This document shows positions 46,501-55,259 of a stretch of 64,000 nucleotides of DNA, piece after piece. The notes beneath the pieces were generated by a model. It was given only the letters and a program-made list of their open reading frames with translations, did no database searches and was not told where the DNA came from. Both the position numbers and the translations under genes were made by a program. The first letter of the stretch is position 1, and every line of letters starts with the position of its first letter. This stretch comes from SHZI01 sp031395645 (lineage in GTDB: Bacteria > Pseudomonadota > Gammaproteobacteria > Steroidobacterales > GCA-2729495): positions 1-64,000 of the forward strand of contig JANNJM010000008.1 of the NCBI GenBank assembly GCA_031395645.1. The letters are read 5' to 3'.

Positions 46501-49500
46501 GCGAAGCAGCTGAAGACCAGCTACACCTACGACAGTTCCGGGCGCCTGTGGACGTCAACGGAAGACTCGGGCGACGTGGTTGCGGCTGATCGGCTCATGA
46601 CCATGGCCTACGACACCACGGGCTTCCGGCCGTCGAGTCAGACGTTCTCGGCAGACGGCGTTGCCTACGCTATTGGCCACAGTTGGGACAACAGGCTGGG
46701 CCTGGAGGCGGGCCGCTCGAACCCGCAGGGCGAGTCGACCGGTTGGGACTACGACGACTTTGGCCGACTGAAGACCGAGACCCGGCCGGCGGGCAGTTCC
46801 GGGATCACCTACACGGCCTGCAGTCCGTGCTGGCCGAGCAACTCGAAGTACAAGTTGCGGGAGACACGCTCGGACGGCTCGTGGTCGGAGAGTTACCGGG
46901 ACGCCTTCGACCGTGTAGTAGGCACCGCCTCACTGCTGAACAGCGGGACCACCGAGAGCCGGCAGGTCTTCACCTACAACAACTTGGGCCGCTTGGTCAC
47001 CGAGACCCTGCCGTACCGCTCCGACAGCGCGCCATTCAATATCGACCGTACGTACGACTTGATCGGACGGCCGAAGACCGAAAGCCGGCCGGTGAGTGAC
47101 ACGGACACTACCCTGCAGTCCACTAGCTGGATTTACAACCGCCTGGCCACCACGGTAACCGACGCCGAGAGCCACGCCCGGACCTTTACTATGGACGCGG
47201 AAGGCCGGCTGGCCGCGGTGCAGGAACCATCGCCGGGTGGGACCACGGCTTACGGCTATACCCCTTGGGGTGAGCTGAACTCGGTGACCGACGCCAGCCT
47301 TCACCAGACCACGACCATGAGCTATGACGAACGGGGCTTCCGCACCGACGTGGTGGACCAGGACGCGGGGGCATCGAAGTTTGAATACACCGTGTGGGGC
47401 GAGCTCTACCGCTTCCGCGACGCCCGGACTAGTGCCCCAAACTGGACGCTGACCAACACCTACGACCAGCTGGGGCGACTGGGCACGCGGGTGGACTACG
47501 ACCCGGTGGTCACGACCAGTGCCACCAGCACGTGGGATTACTACATCACCACGGACGTCAACACCGACGCCCGTAAGGGGCTGCTGTACCGGGCAAACAG
47601 CTACATTTCGGTTGTCGGTAGCGCCCTCCTTTACCGGGAGGAGCACAAATATGACGTGGTGGCGGGTTCGCAGGTCAGCCTGCTGCAGACCGCGGTTACT
47701 ATCACCGGCGCACCGTCGGTTTACACCACCGGCTACACGTACGACACCGAAGGTCGACTGGAGCACATGACCTACCCGACCACCGTCAGCGGCAGCCCGC
47801 GCGTGGACTACGCCTACACCCGGAGCTATCTGGACACGGTGAAACTGTTCCAGAACGGCCTACCCTACGACCGTTATGACTTGGTTACGGTGGATGCTCT
47901 GGGGCGCGATACCTTGACTCGGCTCGGCACCTCCGCCCTCGACGTGCAAACGCTCTATGACCGCGTGAACCTGATGGTGAAGGAGATCAAGACCGGGGGC
48001 CCGAGCCTCGGTACGGGCACGCAGAACCTGGCCTACACCTGGGACAAGGTCGGCAACCTCAAGACCCGGCAGGACAAGAACCAGACCGGCAACCCGACCT
48101 ACCTGACCGAGCGGTTCACGTACGACGCCTTGAACCGGCTGGGCTATGCCTACCGCAACGAATGGGCTACTCAGAACCTCGGGTACACGGCGGACGGCAA
48201 TATCACGTCGAAGGTCATGCCGGACGGCAATGCCTTCGACTTCACCTACCAGACGGCTGGCAAGCCCCACGCGGTTTCGAAAGTTGAACGCAGCTTCGCT
48301 TGTGATTGCAGCACGTGTGTTGTCACCGACAACTACGGGTACGACGCAGCGGGGAACATGACGTCGCGAACGGGCGCGTCGGGCAACCGCTACGTGACTT
48401 GGACGGCGTTCGGCAAGCCAAAGCAGATCAGCTTGGGCACCGAGAACTGCGGTGGAGACTGCACGACCTTTGTGTACGGGCCCGACCGGCAGCTGATCAG
48501 GCAAGACGACAAGAAGGGTAGCACGACGCGGAAGATCTTCTACATTGGTCCGCACTTCGAGGTGGAAGTGAACGGGGCAGTTACTGAGTACCGCTCCCAC
48601 GGCCTGGCCAACGGCCAGGTGGTGTTCACCCAAATTGAGGACAGTAGCGGCCCGGCCCTCTGGCAAACCTACTACCCGTTACGCGATCACCTGGGCAGTG
48701 TGGACAAGCAGTTCCGGTCAGACGGATTGAGCACGCTGACCAACAGCTTCGACGCCTTCGGACGGCGGCGGAACGGCGACTGGACCAACGACGGCTCCGG
48801 GTCGACGATGACCGCGAGCCTTTGGAACCACCAGGGCTTCACCGGTCACGAGATGCTGGATAACTCGCAGCTGGTGTACATGAAGGGTCGGGTCTACGAT
48901 CCGAACCTCGGGCGCTTCCTGTCTCGCGACCCGCTGCTCGACGACCCGCAAATGCCACAGAGCCTCAATCCGCTGAGTTATGTAGCTAATACTCCGCTGA
49001 GCGCGACCGATCCTTCAGGATTCCGCAGGACACCGGATTGGTACTACGATGGCGGCTGGGTGGAGATCCACGAAATCAATGGTGGTGGAGGCGGTAATTT
49101 CGCGTTCGAAAGTACCGGCTACCTCCGCACACCTGATGGGACGCTAACCTATCTTGGAACCACCACCCAATTCTTCTCTGTGGGTGGTAGTGGCGGCTTG
49201 AATTTCCATGGGAATTCAAACCGGGGCGGCTCGAGCGAAGGGGGAGACGGATCTACCGGAAGTGGAGGAGAGCCTGCGGCGCCGCAAGACCAGAAGCCGA
49301 TCTGTGAAGGCGGCGTCCCACAGCTGATCGACGCCAACATTACGGCAGCGGTGGCTACCGCTAGGGTGCTGGCGGCAAATACCACTGACGGCAGCATGCC
49401 TCCCATCGGGGCGCGCAGAGTCGGTCCTGTGACTTCGGCACGTATCGCACCGTATGAGCAAATTGCGGCGAATACCGACTGGGCCAGGGTTGCCAAGGCG

Positions 49501-49725
49501 GGCGCTCGCCTTGGCACGGCATTCAACGTCTACAACGTCGTTTCCGGATTCCGAAGCAGCGTGGCCGACGGGCTATATGCGACGACAGACATGGCAGTCG
49601 GAACGGCGCTCGCGTTTGTTCCTCTTGCCGGCGTTCCGGTGAGCATCGGGTACAGCGCGCATGGTGGAAGCAAGGCGCTGGTCAACGACGTTCGTTACGC
49701 GACTGGGCGGTGCCGGGCTCCCTGA
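43552..49725 (+). CDS. SpvB/FG-GAP/RHS-repeat polymorphic toxin
   Basis: 2057 residues from ATG 43552 with GGAGGGG upstream. Signal peptide (about residues 1-45), SpvB-type N-terminal domain (about 60-345, with LVYDSQSGNGLAGIGWALSG), seven FG-GAP/VCBS calcium-type repeats (about 355-680, e.g. DIDGDGDTD), then YD/RHS repeats (about 970-1715). The RHS core ends with YPLRDHLGSV, GRVYDPNLGRFLSRDPL and NPLSYVANTPLSATDPSG near 1822. The last 235 residues are the variable toxin tip, containing a hydrophobic stretch (ALAFVPLAGVPVSIGY); activity unknown. Immunity-like genes follow at once. It resembles the BC part of Tc toxins fused into one chain. Confidence 0.9.
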   Translation: MRKRLQRVSPIRVSRERNPIGCRYVPAVVLATAILFGFTPPTAEGAVGRLGGAGAVSPAGSATYSIPIEVAAGMNGLKPDLALVYDSQSGNGLAGIGWALSGFPGIFRCPGTIAVDGQPIGVNYGPTDRFCLDGSPLIMVTDGGIYGGNDVQYRPELYNYQKVTSKGSQGSGPSYFEVRVSDGTTYIYGNDADSRILAPGTTEVRVWALNTVQDKFGNQIQFAYTNPVSGEYVPDEVTWTGTTSGAAPYKLKFTYDDLNSVLPSAARSGYVWGSTWQTTRRLKEILYSFSDSPVHRYTLIYTAGTSGRSQLQSVQKCNGTGTDCLPATTFTWQNGSLSFGTEQSGPTTPSEEYAVAGDIDGDGDTDVYVPSGSTWMVMYADAATGNLSTPVSIGRSFYGAGAAALDYDGDGRIDLAAVDGSGTWSVYLAAGTGCSSGVCNTGIAVAQSLNLQPIDANGDGLSDLLYQRNGASYLRINTNADLGPERVVTLPGQLGYRVREVGDVDGDGRQDVVIVHKTVEFGTPNLYETTLTVYRSFWNTSAQPDQDDFQAVYSDYASGTTGHIQSDPLFLDINGDGLSDLLYKWQGGAVVTVLSRGKPGGWSAPVSTGMGSYFRDGAVAADFNKDGRDDMIAPCSNTSGSNWCAYLSNGTTYSASLKTDIGGPTVGTVTKLVSVDTTGDGSMDFVAVKNTSPVDGWVVRVQDGPHADLLTGITDGLGNTFNPSYHALSNWPYASDQGYSATGLASPPTKRMVRGGPATVVSQVESSTGVGGGNYTTKYAYWNAVQDATGRGVEGFETVKAKDSRDGMLTETVYNQYFPYTGRPKRVTVWNGSNKVTETDLSWGSQVAQDGEADSNHTAGSYKFVHLRNQVEKAFEVDGGGSYNGQLVRTVTRNTIHPSPYDWDYVHGAPRREVVTVDPEVGATITTTTDYTFENLTSAGCLGLPSTVAVKKDDGISNSTRNLAFTYDPGTCRTMTETVGTTAAKQLKTSYTYDSSGRLWTSTEDSGDVVAADRLMTMAYDTTGFRPSSQTFSADGVAYAIGHSWDNRLGLEAGRSNPQGESTGWDYDDFGRLKTETRPAGSSGITYTACSPCWPSNSKYKLRETRSDGSWSESYRDAFDRVVGTASLLNSGTTESRQVFTYNNLGRLVTETLPYRSDSAPFNIDRTYDLIGRPKTESRPVSDTDTTLQSTSWIYNRLATTVTDAESHARTFTMDAEGRLAAVQEPSPGGTTAYGYTPWGELNSVTDASLHQTTTMSYDERGFRTDVVDQDAGASKFEYTVWGELYRFRDARTSAPNWTLTNTYDQLGRLGTRVDYDPVVTTSATSTWDYYITTDVNTDARKGLLYRANSYISVVGSALLYREEHKYDVVAGSQVSLLQTAVTITGAPSVYTTGYTYDTEGRLEHMTYPTTVSGSPRVDYAYTRSYLDTVKLFQNGLPYDRYDLVTVDALGRDTLTRLGTSALDVQTLYDRVNLMVKEIKTGGPSLGTGTQNLAYTWDKVGNLKTRQDKNQTGNPTYLTERFTYDALNRLGYAYRNEWATQNLGYTADGNITSKVMPDGNAFDFTYQTAGKPHAVSKVERSFACDCSTCVVTDNYGYDAAGNMTSRTGASGNRYVTWTAFGKPKQISLGTENCGGDCTTFVYGPDRQLIRQDDKKGSTTRKIFYIGPHFEVEVNGAVTEYRSHGLANGQVVFTQIEDSSGPALWQTYYPLRDHLGSVDKQFRSDGLSTLTNSFDAFGRRRNGDWTNDGSGSTMTASLWNHQGFTGHEMLDNSQLVYMKGRVYDPNLGRFLSRDPLLDDPQMPQSLNPLSYVANTPLSATDPSGFRRTPDWYYDGGWVEIHEINGGGGGNFAFESTGYLRTPDGTLTYLGTTTQFFSVGGSGGLNFHGNSNRGGSSEGGDGSTGSGGEPAAPQDQKPICEGGVPQLIDANITAAVATARVLAANTTDGSMPPIGARRVGPVTSARIAPYEQIAANTDWARVAKAGARLGTAFNVYNVVSGFRSSVADGLYATTDMAVGTALAFVPLAGVPVSIGYSAHGGSKALVNDVRYATGRCRAP

Positions 49726-49726
49726 T

Positions 49727-50152
49727 ATGAACCATGACCTGCTGACCCGACTCTACCTGCGGCAATATGCGTTCTTGACGCGCAGATACCCGCGCCAGCC
49801 AGCGTCAGCGATATACCACTTCGCAACCTTAGGTGTCTCGGCTCTGGTGTCGTTGGCTGGACTCGCGACATTGGCGCTGGGCTTCTGGGTTATCAGTCGC
49901 GCCCTTAACAGGCCCATTGTCCCTTGGGCGGCTCCAGACTGGCTAGTTGTCGTTGGCAGTTTAGGGTTGGCGTTCCTGCCGGGTGTATTCATCGACAAGA
50001 AGATGTCTTCTCTCCGGCTGGTCGATAAGGATCTGGTTACGTTCTACAGCGAACCACAAGAGCGGCTTCGCTGGTGGTTGGCTGTGCTGTCGATAATCCC
50101 TCTCACAGGTGTTGTGGCGGTATGCTTCGTAGCGCTGCGATCAAGCAGCTGA
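49727..50152 (+). CDS. Putative membrane immunity protein for RHS tip
   Basis: 141 residues from ATG 49727, one base after the RHS stop. About four hydrophobic helices: residues 30-58 (probably one long or two short), 70-88 and 115-137. The position directly behind the toxin tip is that of an immunity gene, and a membrane location fits a tip with a hydrophobic segment. No family recognised. Confidence 0.65.
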   Translation: MNHDLLTRLYLRQYAFLTRRYPRQPASAIYHFATLGVSALVSLAGLATLALGFWVISRALNRPIVPWAAPDWLVVVGSLGLAFLPGVFIDKKMSSLRLVDKDLVTFYSEPQERLRWWLAVLSIIPLTGVVAVCFVALRSSS

Positions 50153-50195
50153 ATCGGTTGCCGCAAAGACGGGAGCCAGCGCCGTACAAAAGGAG

Positions 50196-50444
50196 TTGTC
50201 GATACTGCGGGCAGGCCGCTCAGCCAGCGTCAAGGAAGTGCGATCGGCCGAAGAACTCCAAGGCATATTCGGCCGAATGAGCAAAGGCGGATCGCCGGTA
50301 GAGGGGTCGACTTACCCGGGTCAGCTGGTGCGCCTTCCAGACGGAACTACAGTCGGAATGCGTGCCACTTCGCGGTCTGGTGGACCAACAATCGACGTCA
50401 AATTGCCCGATGGAACCTTGCAGAAGATTCACGTTTCACCATGA
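50196..50444 (+). CDS. Orphan RHS-type toxin tip
   Basis: 82 residues from TTG 50196, but the frame is open back to a TAG at 50130 and reads protein-like from 50133 (AAKTGASAVQKELS). AAGGAG abuts the TTG directly, so this start is doubtful. The C-terminal part (GQLVRLPDGTTVGMRATS, then GGPTIDVKLPDG) is of the kind found at the ends of many RHS and CDI toxins. It lacks an RHS core, as orphan tips do, and could be recombined onto the core. The stop overlaps its immunity gene by four bases. Confidence 0.72.
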   Translation: MSILRAGRSASVKEVRSAEELQGIFGRMSKGGSPVEGSTYPGQLVRLPDGTTVGMRATSRSGGPTIDVKLPDGTLQKIHVSP

Positions 50445-50809
50445 GCACTTCTTCATGCATCAATGAAATCCTCGTGCGCGGTCTGGATGATTGGATCCAG
50501 GCAGCGGAGGTGGCGTCAATTGCGCGTACTCATGGCGGTGCCAAAGGGGACGACGAAACTCGCAAGATCTCGATAGAAATTGTTCGGGAACTACTAAATC
50601 GAGATCTGATTCAGATCGGCGAAGTCTCAAGTACCGGCTTTCAGTCATGGAACCTCTCTGAAGTCGATGTACTTGCCAAGATAGACGCCGACTGGCGTCG
50701 TCGGCCCCACGGTCCAGACCTCGGCGAACTGTTCTGGCTGAACTTAACGGAGTATGGGCAACGAATTGCGAATGAAACCTGGGAACGAGCAGACTCCGGC
50801 GGGGCATGA
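50441..50809 (+). CDS. Putative immunity protein for orphan tip
   Basis: 122 residues, cytoplasmic, acidic. It begins MSTSSCINEILVRGLDDWI and has helices followed by WNLSEVDVLAKIDADWRRRP and FWLNLTEYGQRIAN, suggesting a winged-helix-like fold. The ATG overlaps the toxin tip stop (ATGA), the usual toxin-immunity coupling. The same frame remains protein-like after the TGA for another 66 codons (see next entry). Confidence 0.7.
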   Translation: MSTSSCINEILVRGLDDWIQAAEVASIARTHGGAKGDDETRKISIEIVRELLNRDLIQIGEVSSTGFQSWNLSEVDVLAKIDADWRRRPHGPDLGELFWLNLTEYGQRIANETWERADSGGA

Positions 50810-51010
50810 GCCGCAAAAGGTGAGGCAGAAAGATCGGGATCCGCCTACGAAAAGGGTCGGCATTTTGCCCTCTATGAAGTTATCTCACTGCTCGCGCAGC
50901 AGGCAGATGCCTTTGGAATCGATCGCTCGGTCGTGGGTCTCGCAGGAGTAGACCCGGAGCGAGATCTCCTTGCAGCAGATTGCCTGAAGGCGCCCCCACC
51001 CGGAACATAA
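50810..51010 (+). pseudogene. Protein-like frame directly after immunity stop, likely remnant
   Basis: In frame with the immunity gene and directly after its TGA, 66 codons read AYEKGRHFALYEVISLLAQQ and DRSVVGLAGVDPERDLL before a TAA at 51008-51010. The composition is clearly protein-like, yet there is no start codon with a ribosome binding site. Either the TGA is a nonsense mutation in a longer immunity protein, or this is the tail of a deleted gene of the RHS locus. From 51011 to 51237 nothing is seen. Confidence 0.5.
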
Positions 51011-51237
51011 CGCGGTGGGTCATTATGCGCAGTGCCGAGGCGCTGTGCGCGGTCGCCGCACAATCAGCGCTATGTTCAAGTGAGCGCGGGAGCGCGCTGC
51101 AGCGGTGGTCAGCGCGCGAGGCCGGCCGGCTCCAGATGCCGACGCTGGTGCACGCGGGTGACGATAATGCGCGATGTCGAATTCGGCGAAGCCCGATTCC
51201 ACAGCCATTAGGGCCCAAAAACTAACCGGTTCGGTGC

Positions 51238-51396
51238 CTATCGCCGGACCTGCTGTTTTTGCTTCTCGTGCTCAGCCCAAGCCTTCGCCGCTGACAACTT
51301 GCTAAAACTCCGCGTCGTGTCCGGTTCATGGGTATTGCGGACAACGACTTGATACCGGACCCGCCCGGCTCCACCTCGCGTGCGAATCAGCACCAT
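51238..51396 (-). CDS. Integrase arm-binding domain fragment
   Basis: 52 residues from ATG 51396 with GAGGAG seven bases upstream. MVLIRTRGGAGRVRYQVVVR and the later KLSAAKAWAEHEKQ resemble the N-terminal three-stranded arm-type DNA-binding domain of tyrosine integrases, but the gene stops there. It could be a decoy regulator or a truncated integrase. The bases from 51397 to 51773 contain no other gene I can support. Confidence 0.5.
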   Translation of the reverse strand: MVLIRTRGGAGRVRYQVVVRNTHEPDTTRSFSKLSAAKAWAEHEKQKQQVRR

Positions 51397-51773
51397 CGTG
51401 ATCTCCTCGCCAGTGTTCCCCAAGCAGCTGAGGCAAAGCGGGAGGAGCTCCGTCGCCGCCAACCGCTGCCCTCGTCCACCATACGCTTCTGCGCCGGACT
51501 CCTCGGACTTTTCGCGCCAGCGTGCGGCTGGCGCGCTTGCCCGTTGGCGCTCCGCCGAGGGAACGGGCGTTCCCGGCGCGCAGATTTCGACCGAAGTGTC
51601 TGCCAGCGCTGCGCTATGGGCGCAGTGTCAAGCTCGCTTTCTTCACGAATTCCCGACTTACTGAGCACGACCGATCACCCCCCACTTTGCCACCCTGCGA
51701 CCGCAGACCTTTCCGGTCCGACGGCTGACCCCATTCGTCTTTGACACCCGCGGCCGTCACCCCAATTCTCCCC

Positions 51774-51792
51774 GCCGCGCCACACGCGCGGC
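51774..51792. repeat. Inverted repeat upstream of traG
   Basis: GCCGCGC-CACAC-GCGCGGC is a perfect 7-base inverted repeat 28 bases before the traG ATG, close to AAGGAG at 51804-51809. It is an operator or attenuator candidate for the whole traG-trb operon. No T tract follows, so it is not a typical terminator. Confidence 0.5.
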
Positions 51793-51820
51793 ACGGTACG
51801 GCCAAGGAGTCGGGACGGCA

Positions 51821-53806
51821 ATGACGGCGGGCAAGATCCTCATCGGCCAGGTCCTTCTGGTACTCGCCATCGTCGTGCTGGGGACCGCCGTGGCGACTGA
51901 GTGGACGGCTTGGCAGCTGGGCTTCCAGCGCCGGCTGGGATCACCTTGGTTTCAGGTGCAGGGCCTGCCGGTCTACTACCCCTGGCGGCTCTTCGAGTGG
52001 TGGTTTGTCTACGAGGCCTACGCGCCCCGGGTGTTCAACACCGGCGGCCTGATCGCCGGCGGCAGCGGCCTGCTCGGCGCCCTGGCGGCCATCCTCGGTT
52101 CGGTGTGGCGGGCCCGCCAGTCGCGCCTCGTTACCACCTACGGTTCCGCCCGCTGGGCGACTCCCTGCGACGTCGCGCAGGCCGGCCTGACGCAACCGGC
52201 GGGGGTTTTTCTGGGGAGGGTGGGGCAGAGCTACCTGCGCCACGACGGCCCGGAGCACGTCATGGCCTTTGCGCCAACGCGCTCCGGCAAAGGCGTCGGG
52301 CTCGTGGTGCCGACGCTGCTCACTTGGCCCGGCTCCGCGGTCATTCACGACATTAAGGGCGAGAACTGGCAGCTGACCGCCGGCTGGCGGTCGAAGAGTT
52401 CGCACTGCCTGCTGTTCAACCCGACCGACGCGCGCTCGGCCGCCTACAACCCGCTGCTCGAGGTTCGCCAGGGCGTCCACGAAGTCCGCGACGTGCAGAA
52501 CATCGCCGACATCCTGGTCGACCCGGAGGGTGCGCTGGAGCGGCGCAACCACTGGGAGAAGACCTCCCACGCGCTCCTGGTGGGCGCCATCCTGCACGTG
52601 CTCTACGCCGAACCGGACAAGACGCTCCGCGGCGTGGTGAATTTCCTGTCGGACCCGGCGCGGACCTTTGAGCAGACGCTGTGGGCGATGATGGCCACGC
52701 CGCACGTGGCGGGTGCGCCCCACCCGGTGGTGGCCTCCGCCGCCCGGGAGGTGTTGAACAAGAGCGACAACGAGCGCTCCGGCGTGCTCTCCACGGCCAT
52801 GAGTTTTCTGGGCCTGTACCGGGACCCGACGGTGGCGGCGGTGACCGCCCGGTGCGACTGGCGGATCGCGGACCTGGTGGAGGGCCCGCACCCGGTCTCG
52901 CTGTACCTGGTGGTACCGCCGTCGGACATCTCGCGGACCAAGCCGCTCATTCGGCTGCTGCTGAACCAAATCGGGCGGCGCCTGACCGAGTCGCTGGAGG
53001 TGCGTGGGCGCGCGGGCCGACCGCTGCTCTTGATGCTGGACGAGTTTCCGGCACTGGGGCGACTGGATTTCTTCGAGTCGGCGCTGGCGTTCATGGCGGG
53101 CTACGGGCTGCGCGCGGTGCTGATTGCGCAGTCGCTAAACCAGATTGAGAAGGCCTACGGGCCGAACCACGCCATCCTGGACAACTGCCACGTGCGCGTC
53201 GCCTTCGCCACCAACGACGAGCGCACCGCCCGGCGGATCTCGGACGCCTTGGGCACGGCCACCGAACTCCGTGCCCAGCGCAACTACGCCGGTCACCGCC
53301 TGGCGCCGTGGCTGGGTCACCTGATGGTCTCGCGCCAGGAGTCGGCGCGGGCGCTGCTCACGCCCGGCGAGGTCATGCAGCTGCCACCGGACGAGGAGAT
53401 CGTCATGGTCGCCGGCCACCCGCCGGTGCGGGCCCACAAGCTCCGCTACTACGAGGACCGCAACTTCACCCGGCGCCTGCTGCCGCCGCCGGTGTTGTCA
53501 GACACCGCCTACGCCGACCGGCCCGCCCCGCGGGCCGACGACTGGACCGGACGCGCCGTCGCCGTGCCCGCTGCCGTGAGCCCGTTACCCCCCGGGTTCG
53601 TCGGCGGGGACGGCGATGGCGGACTCCGGCGTGCCACCGAACCGGACGCGTGGTTGGACGGAATTGAACCGCGCGTGCTTCGAGCCGAGGACGCTCTGGT
53701 GGACGAGCCGCTCTCGCCAGCGGGTGAGCGCCGGCTGCCAGCGCGCGCGTTCGGCCGCACGGCACGCCTGGCCGCCCTCGACCCGGGCGATGGGATTCCG
53801 CTGTGA
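51821..53806 (+). CDS. traG: TraG coupling protein (VirD4-like T4CP)
   Basis: 661 residues. Two N-terminal transmembrane helices (about 7-27 and 71-92) precede the ATPase domain with Walker A APTRSGKGVG near residue 151 and Walker B LLLMLDEFPALG near 402. It brings the relaxosome to the Trb channel at the inner membrane. The C-terminal 100 residues are acidic and variable. First gene of the operon; its TGA overlaps the CopG-like start. Its order before trbBCDEJLFGI is that of Tn4371-type ICEs. Confidence 0.95.
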   Translation: MTAGKILIGQVLLVLAIVVLGTAVATEWTAWQLGFQRRLGSPWFQVQGLPVYYPWRLFEWWFVYEAYAPRVFNTGGLIAGGSGLLGALAAILGSVWRARQSRLVTTYGSARWATPCDVAQAGLTQPAGVFLGRVGQSYLRHDGPEHVMAFAPTRSGKGVGLVVPTLLTWPGSAVIHDIKGENWQLTAGWRSKSSHCLLFNPTDARSAAYNPLLEVRQGVHEVRDVQNIADILVDPEGALERRNHWEKTSHALLVGAILHVLYAEPDKTLRGVVNFLSDPARTFEQTLWAMMATPHVAGAPHPVVASAAREVLNKSDNERSGVLSTAMSFLGLYRDPTVAAVTARCDWRIADLVEGPHPVSLYLVVPPSDISRTKPLIRLLLNQIGRRLTESLEVRGRAGRPLLLMLDEFPALGRLDFFESALAFMAGYGLRAVLIAQSLNQIEKAYGPNHAILDNCHVRVAFATNDERTARRISDALGTATELRAQRNYAGHRLAPWLGHLMVSRQESARALLTPGEVMQLPPDEEIVMVAGHPPVRAHKLRYYEDRNFTRRLLPPPVLSDTAYADRPAPRADDWTGRAVAVPAAVSPLPPGFVGGDGDGGLRRATEPDAWLDGIEPRVLRAEDALVDEPLSPAGERRLPARAFGRTARLAALDPGDGIPL

Positions 53807-54261
53807 GGCACGCCCGCTTGAATGTCTTTCTGGAGAGCGAGCACGCGCGCCGGCTGACGGAACTGGCCACGCTGCGCGGCCTGTCCAAGTCGAGCCTGGT
53901 CGCCGCGGCGCTGGCCGCCTTCCTCTTGCCCGAGGGGGCGAACCAGCGCGAGGCCGCCATCGCCAAGCGCCTGGATCAACTCACCCGCCAGGGCGAGCGC
54001 CTCGCCGAGCACCAGGAGATCGGCCTGGAGACCTTGGCGCTCTTCGTCCGTTACACGCTGGCGGTCTCGCCGCCGGTCAGCGCGGACCAGCAGGACGCGG
54101 CCCGCGCCCAGGGCGAGGCGCGGTTCGCCCGCTTCGTCGAGCAGCTGGGCCGCCACCTGCAACGCGGCGGCAGCCTGGTCGAGCGCGTGCACGCCGAGAT
54201 CCGGCCGGACGCGGCCGAGTTTCTGGATCCCGACCCGGCGCCCAACGAGGCCGTGCCATGA
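53803..54261 (+). CDS. CopG-like ribbon-helix-helix protein
   Basis: 152 residues from GTG 53803. The N-terminus RLNVFLESEHARRLTELATL and GLSKSSLVAAALAAFL matches a ribbon-helix-helix DNA-binding unit; the remainder is helical. It sits between traG and trbB in many Tn4371-type elements and may regulate the operon. It overlaps both neighbours by four bases. Confidence 0.82.
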   Translation: MRHARLNVFLESEHARRLTELATLRGLSKSSLVAAALAAFLLPEGANQREAAIAKRLDQLTRQGERLAEHQEIGLETLALFVRYTLAVSPPVSADQQDAARAQGEARFARFVEQLGRHLQRGGSLVERVHAEIRPDAAEFLDPDPAPNEAVP

Positions 54262-55259
54262 CCGAGCCGCTGATGTCGCCGCTCACGTCCGCCGCCCTGG
54301 TGCTCGACCGGCAGAGTCGCATGCTCCGGAGTGCACTGGGGCCGGTGATTGCCGGCGCGCTGGCCGACCCGGACATCGTGGAGATTCTGCTCAACCCCGA
54401 CGGTTCCCTGTGGTTTGACCGGCTGGGGGCGGGGCGCACGCCGTCGGGGATCACGATGCCGGCGGCCGCGGCCGAACGGATCATCCGGTTGGTGGCCTCG
54501 CACGTGCACCAGGAGGTGCACGCCGGCGCGCCGCTGGTCTCGGCCGAACTGCCCGAGACCGGCGAGCGGTTTGAGGGCCTGCTGCCGCCGATCGTGCGCG
54601 CGCCGACCTTTGCGATTCGCAAGCGTTCGGCCGGGGTCATTCCCTTGAGCCGCTACGTCACGACCGGCGTCCTCACCGCGGCGCAGGCCACCTTTCTGCA
54701 GGGTGCCGTCTGGAGTCGCGCCAACATCGTCATCGCCGGCGGCACCTCCACCGGCAAGACCACGCTGGCGAATGCGCTGCTGCAGGAAGTGGCGGCCACC
54801 GGCGACCGGGTCATCGTCCTCGAGGACACGGTCGAGCTGCAGTGCCTGGCCGACGACCACGTGCCGCTCCGCACGCGCCCGGGCGTGGTCTCCATGGCCG
54901 ACCTGGTGCGTTCCACCTTGCGCCTGCGACCCGATCGCATCGTGGTGGGGGAGGTGCGCGGCGCCGAGGCCCTCGACCTGCTCAAGTCCTGGGGCACCGG
55001 CCACCCGGGCGGCATCGCCACGTTGCACGCGGGCTCCGCCCGCGGCGCGCTGACTCGCCTGGAGCAACTGATTCAGGAAACCGTCATCACCGTGCCCCGC
55101 GCCCTGATCGCCGAGGCGGTGGACGTCGTCGTGTTCATCGCCGGGCGCGGCCAGCGCCGGCGGGTTGAAGAGATCGTGCGGGTGGTTGGGCTCACCCCGG
55201 ACGGTTACCACCTGGAGCCCGTTGCTGAACAGCCGGGAGATGCGCATGTTGAGGACTGA
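54258..55259 (+). CDS. trbB: TrbB conjugation ATPase (VirB11-like), copy 2
   Basis: 333 residues, full length. The N-terminal domain (residues 1-120) is followed by the RecA-like domain with Walker A GGTSTGKTT near 161 and RIVVGEVRGAEA near 226. ATG 54258 overlaps the CopG-like stop. The portion shared with copy 1 differs at only a few residues near the end, which makes this pair a likely site for homologous recombination between the clusters. Confidence 0.96.
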   Translation: MTEPLMSPLTSAALVLDRQSRMLRSALGPVIAGALADPDIVEILLNPDGSLWFDRLGAGRTPSGITMPAAAAERIIRLVASHVHQEVHAGAPLVSAELPETGERFEGLLPPIVRAPTFAIRKRSAGVIPLSRYVTTGVLTAAQATFLQGAVWSRANIVIAGGTSTGKTTLANALLQEVAATGDRVIVLEDTVELQCLADDHVPLRTRPGVVSMADLVRSTLRLRPDRIVVGEVRGAEALDLLKSWGTGHPGGIATLHAGSARGALTRLEQLIQETVITVPRALIAEAVDVVVFIAGRGQRRRVEEIVRVVGLTPDGYHLEPVAEQPGDAHVED

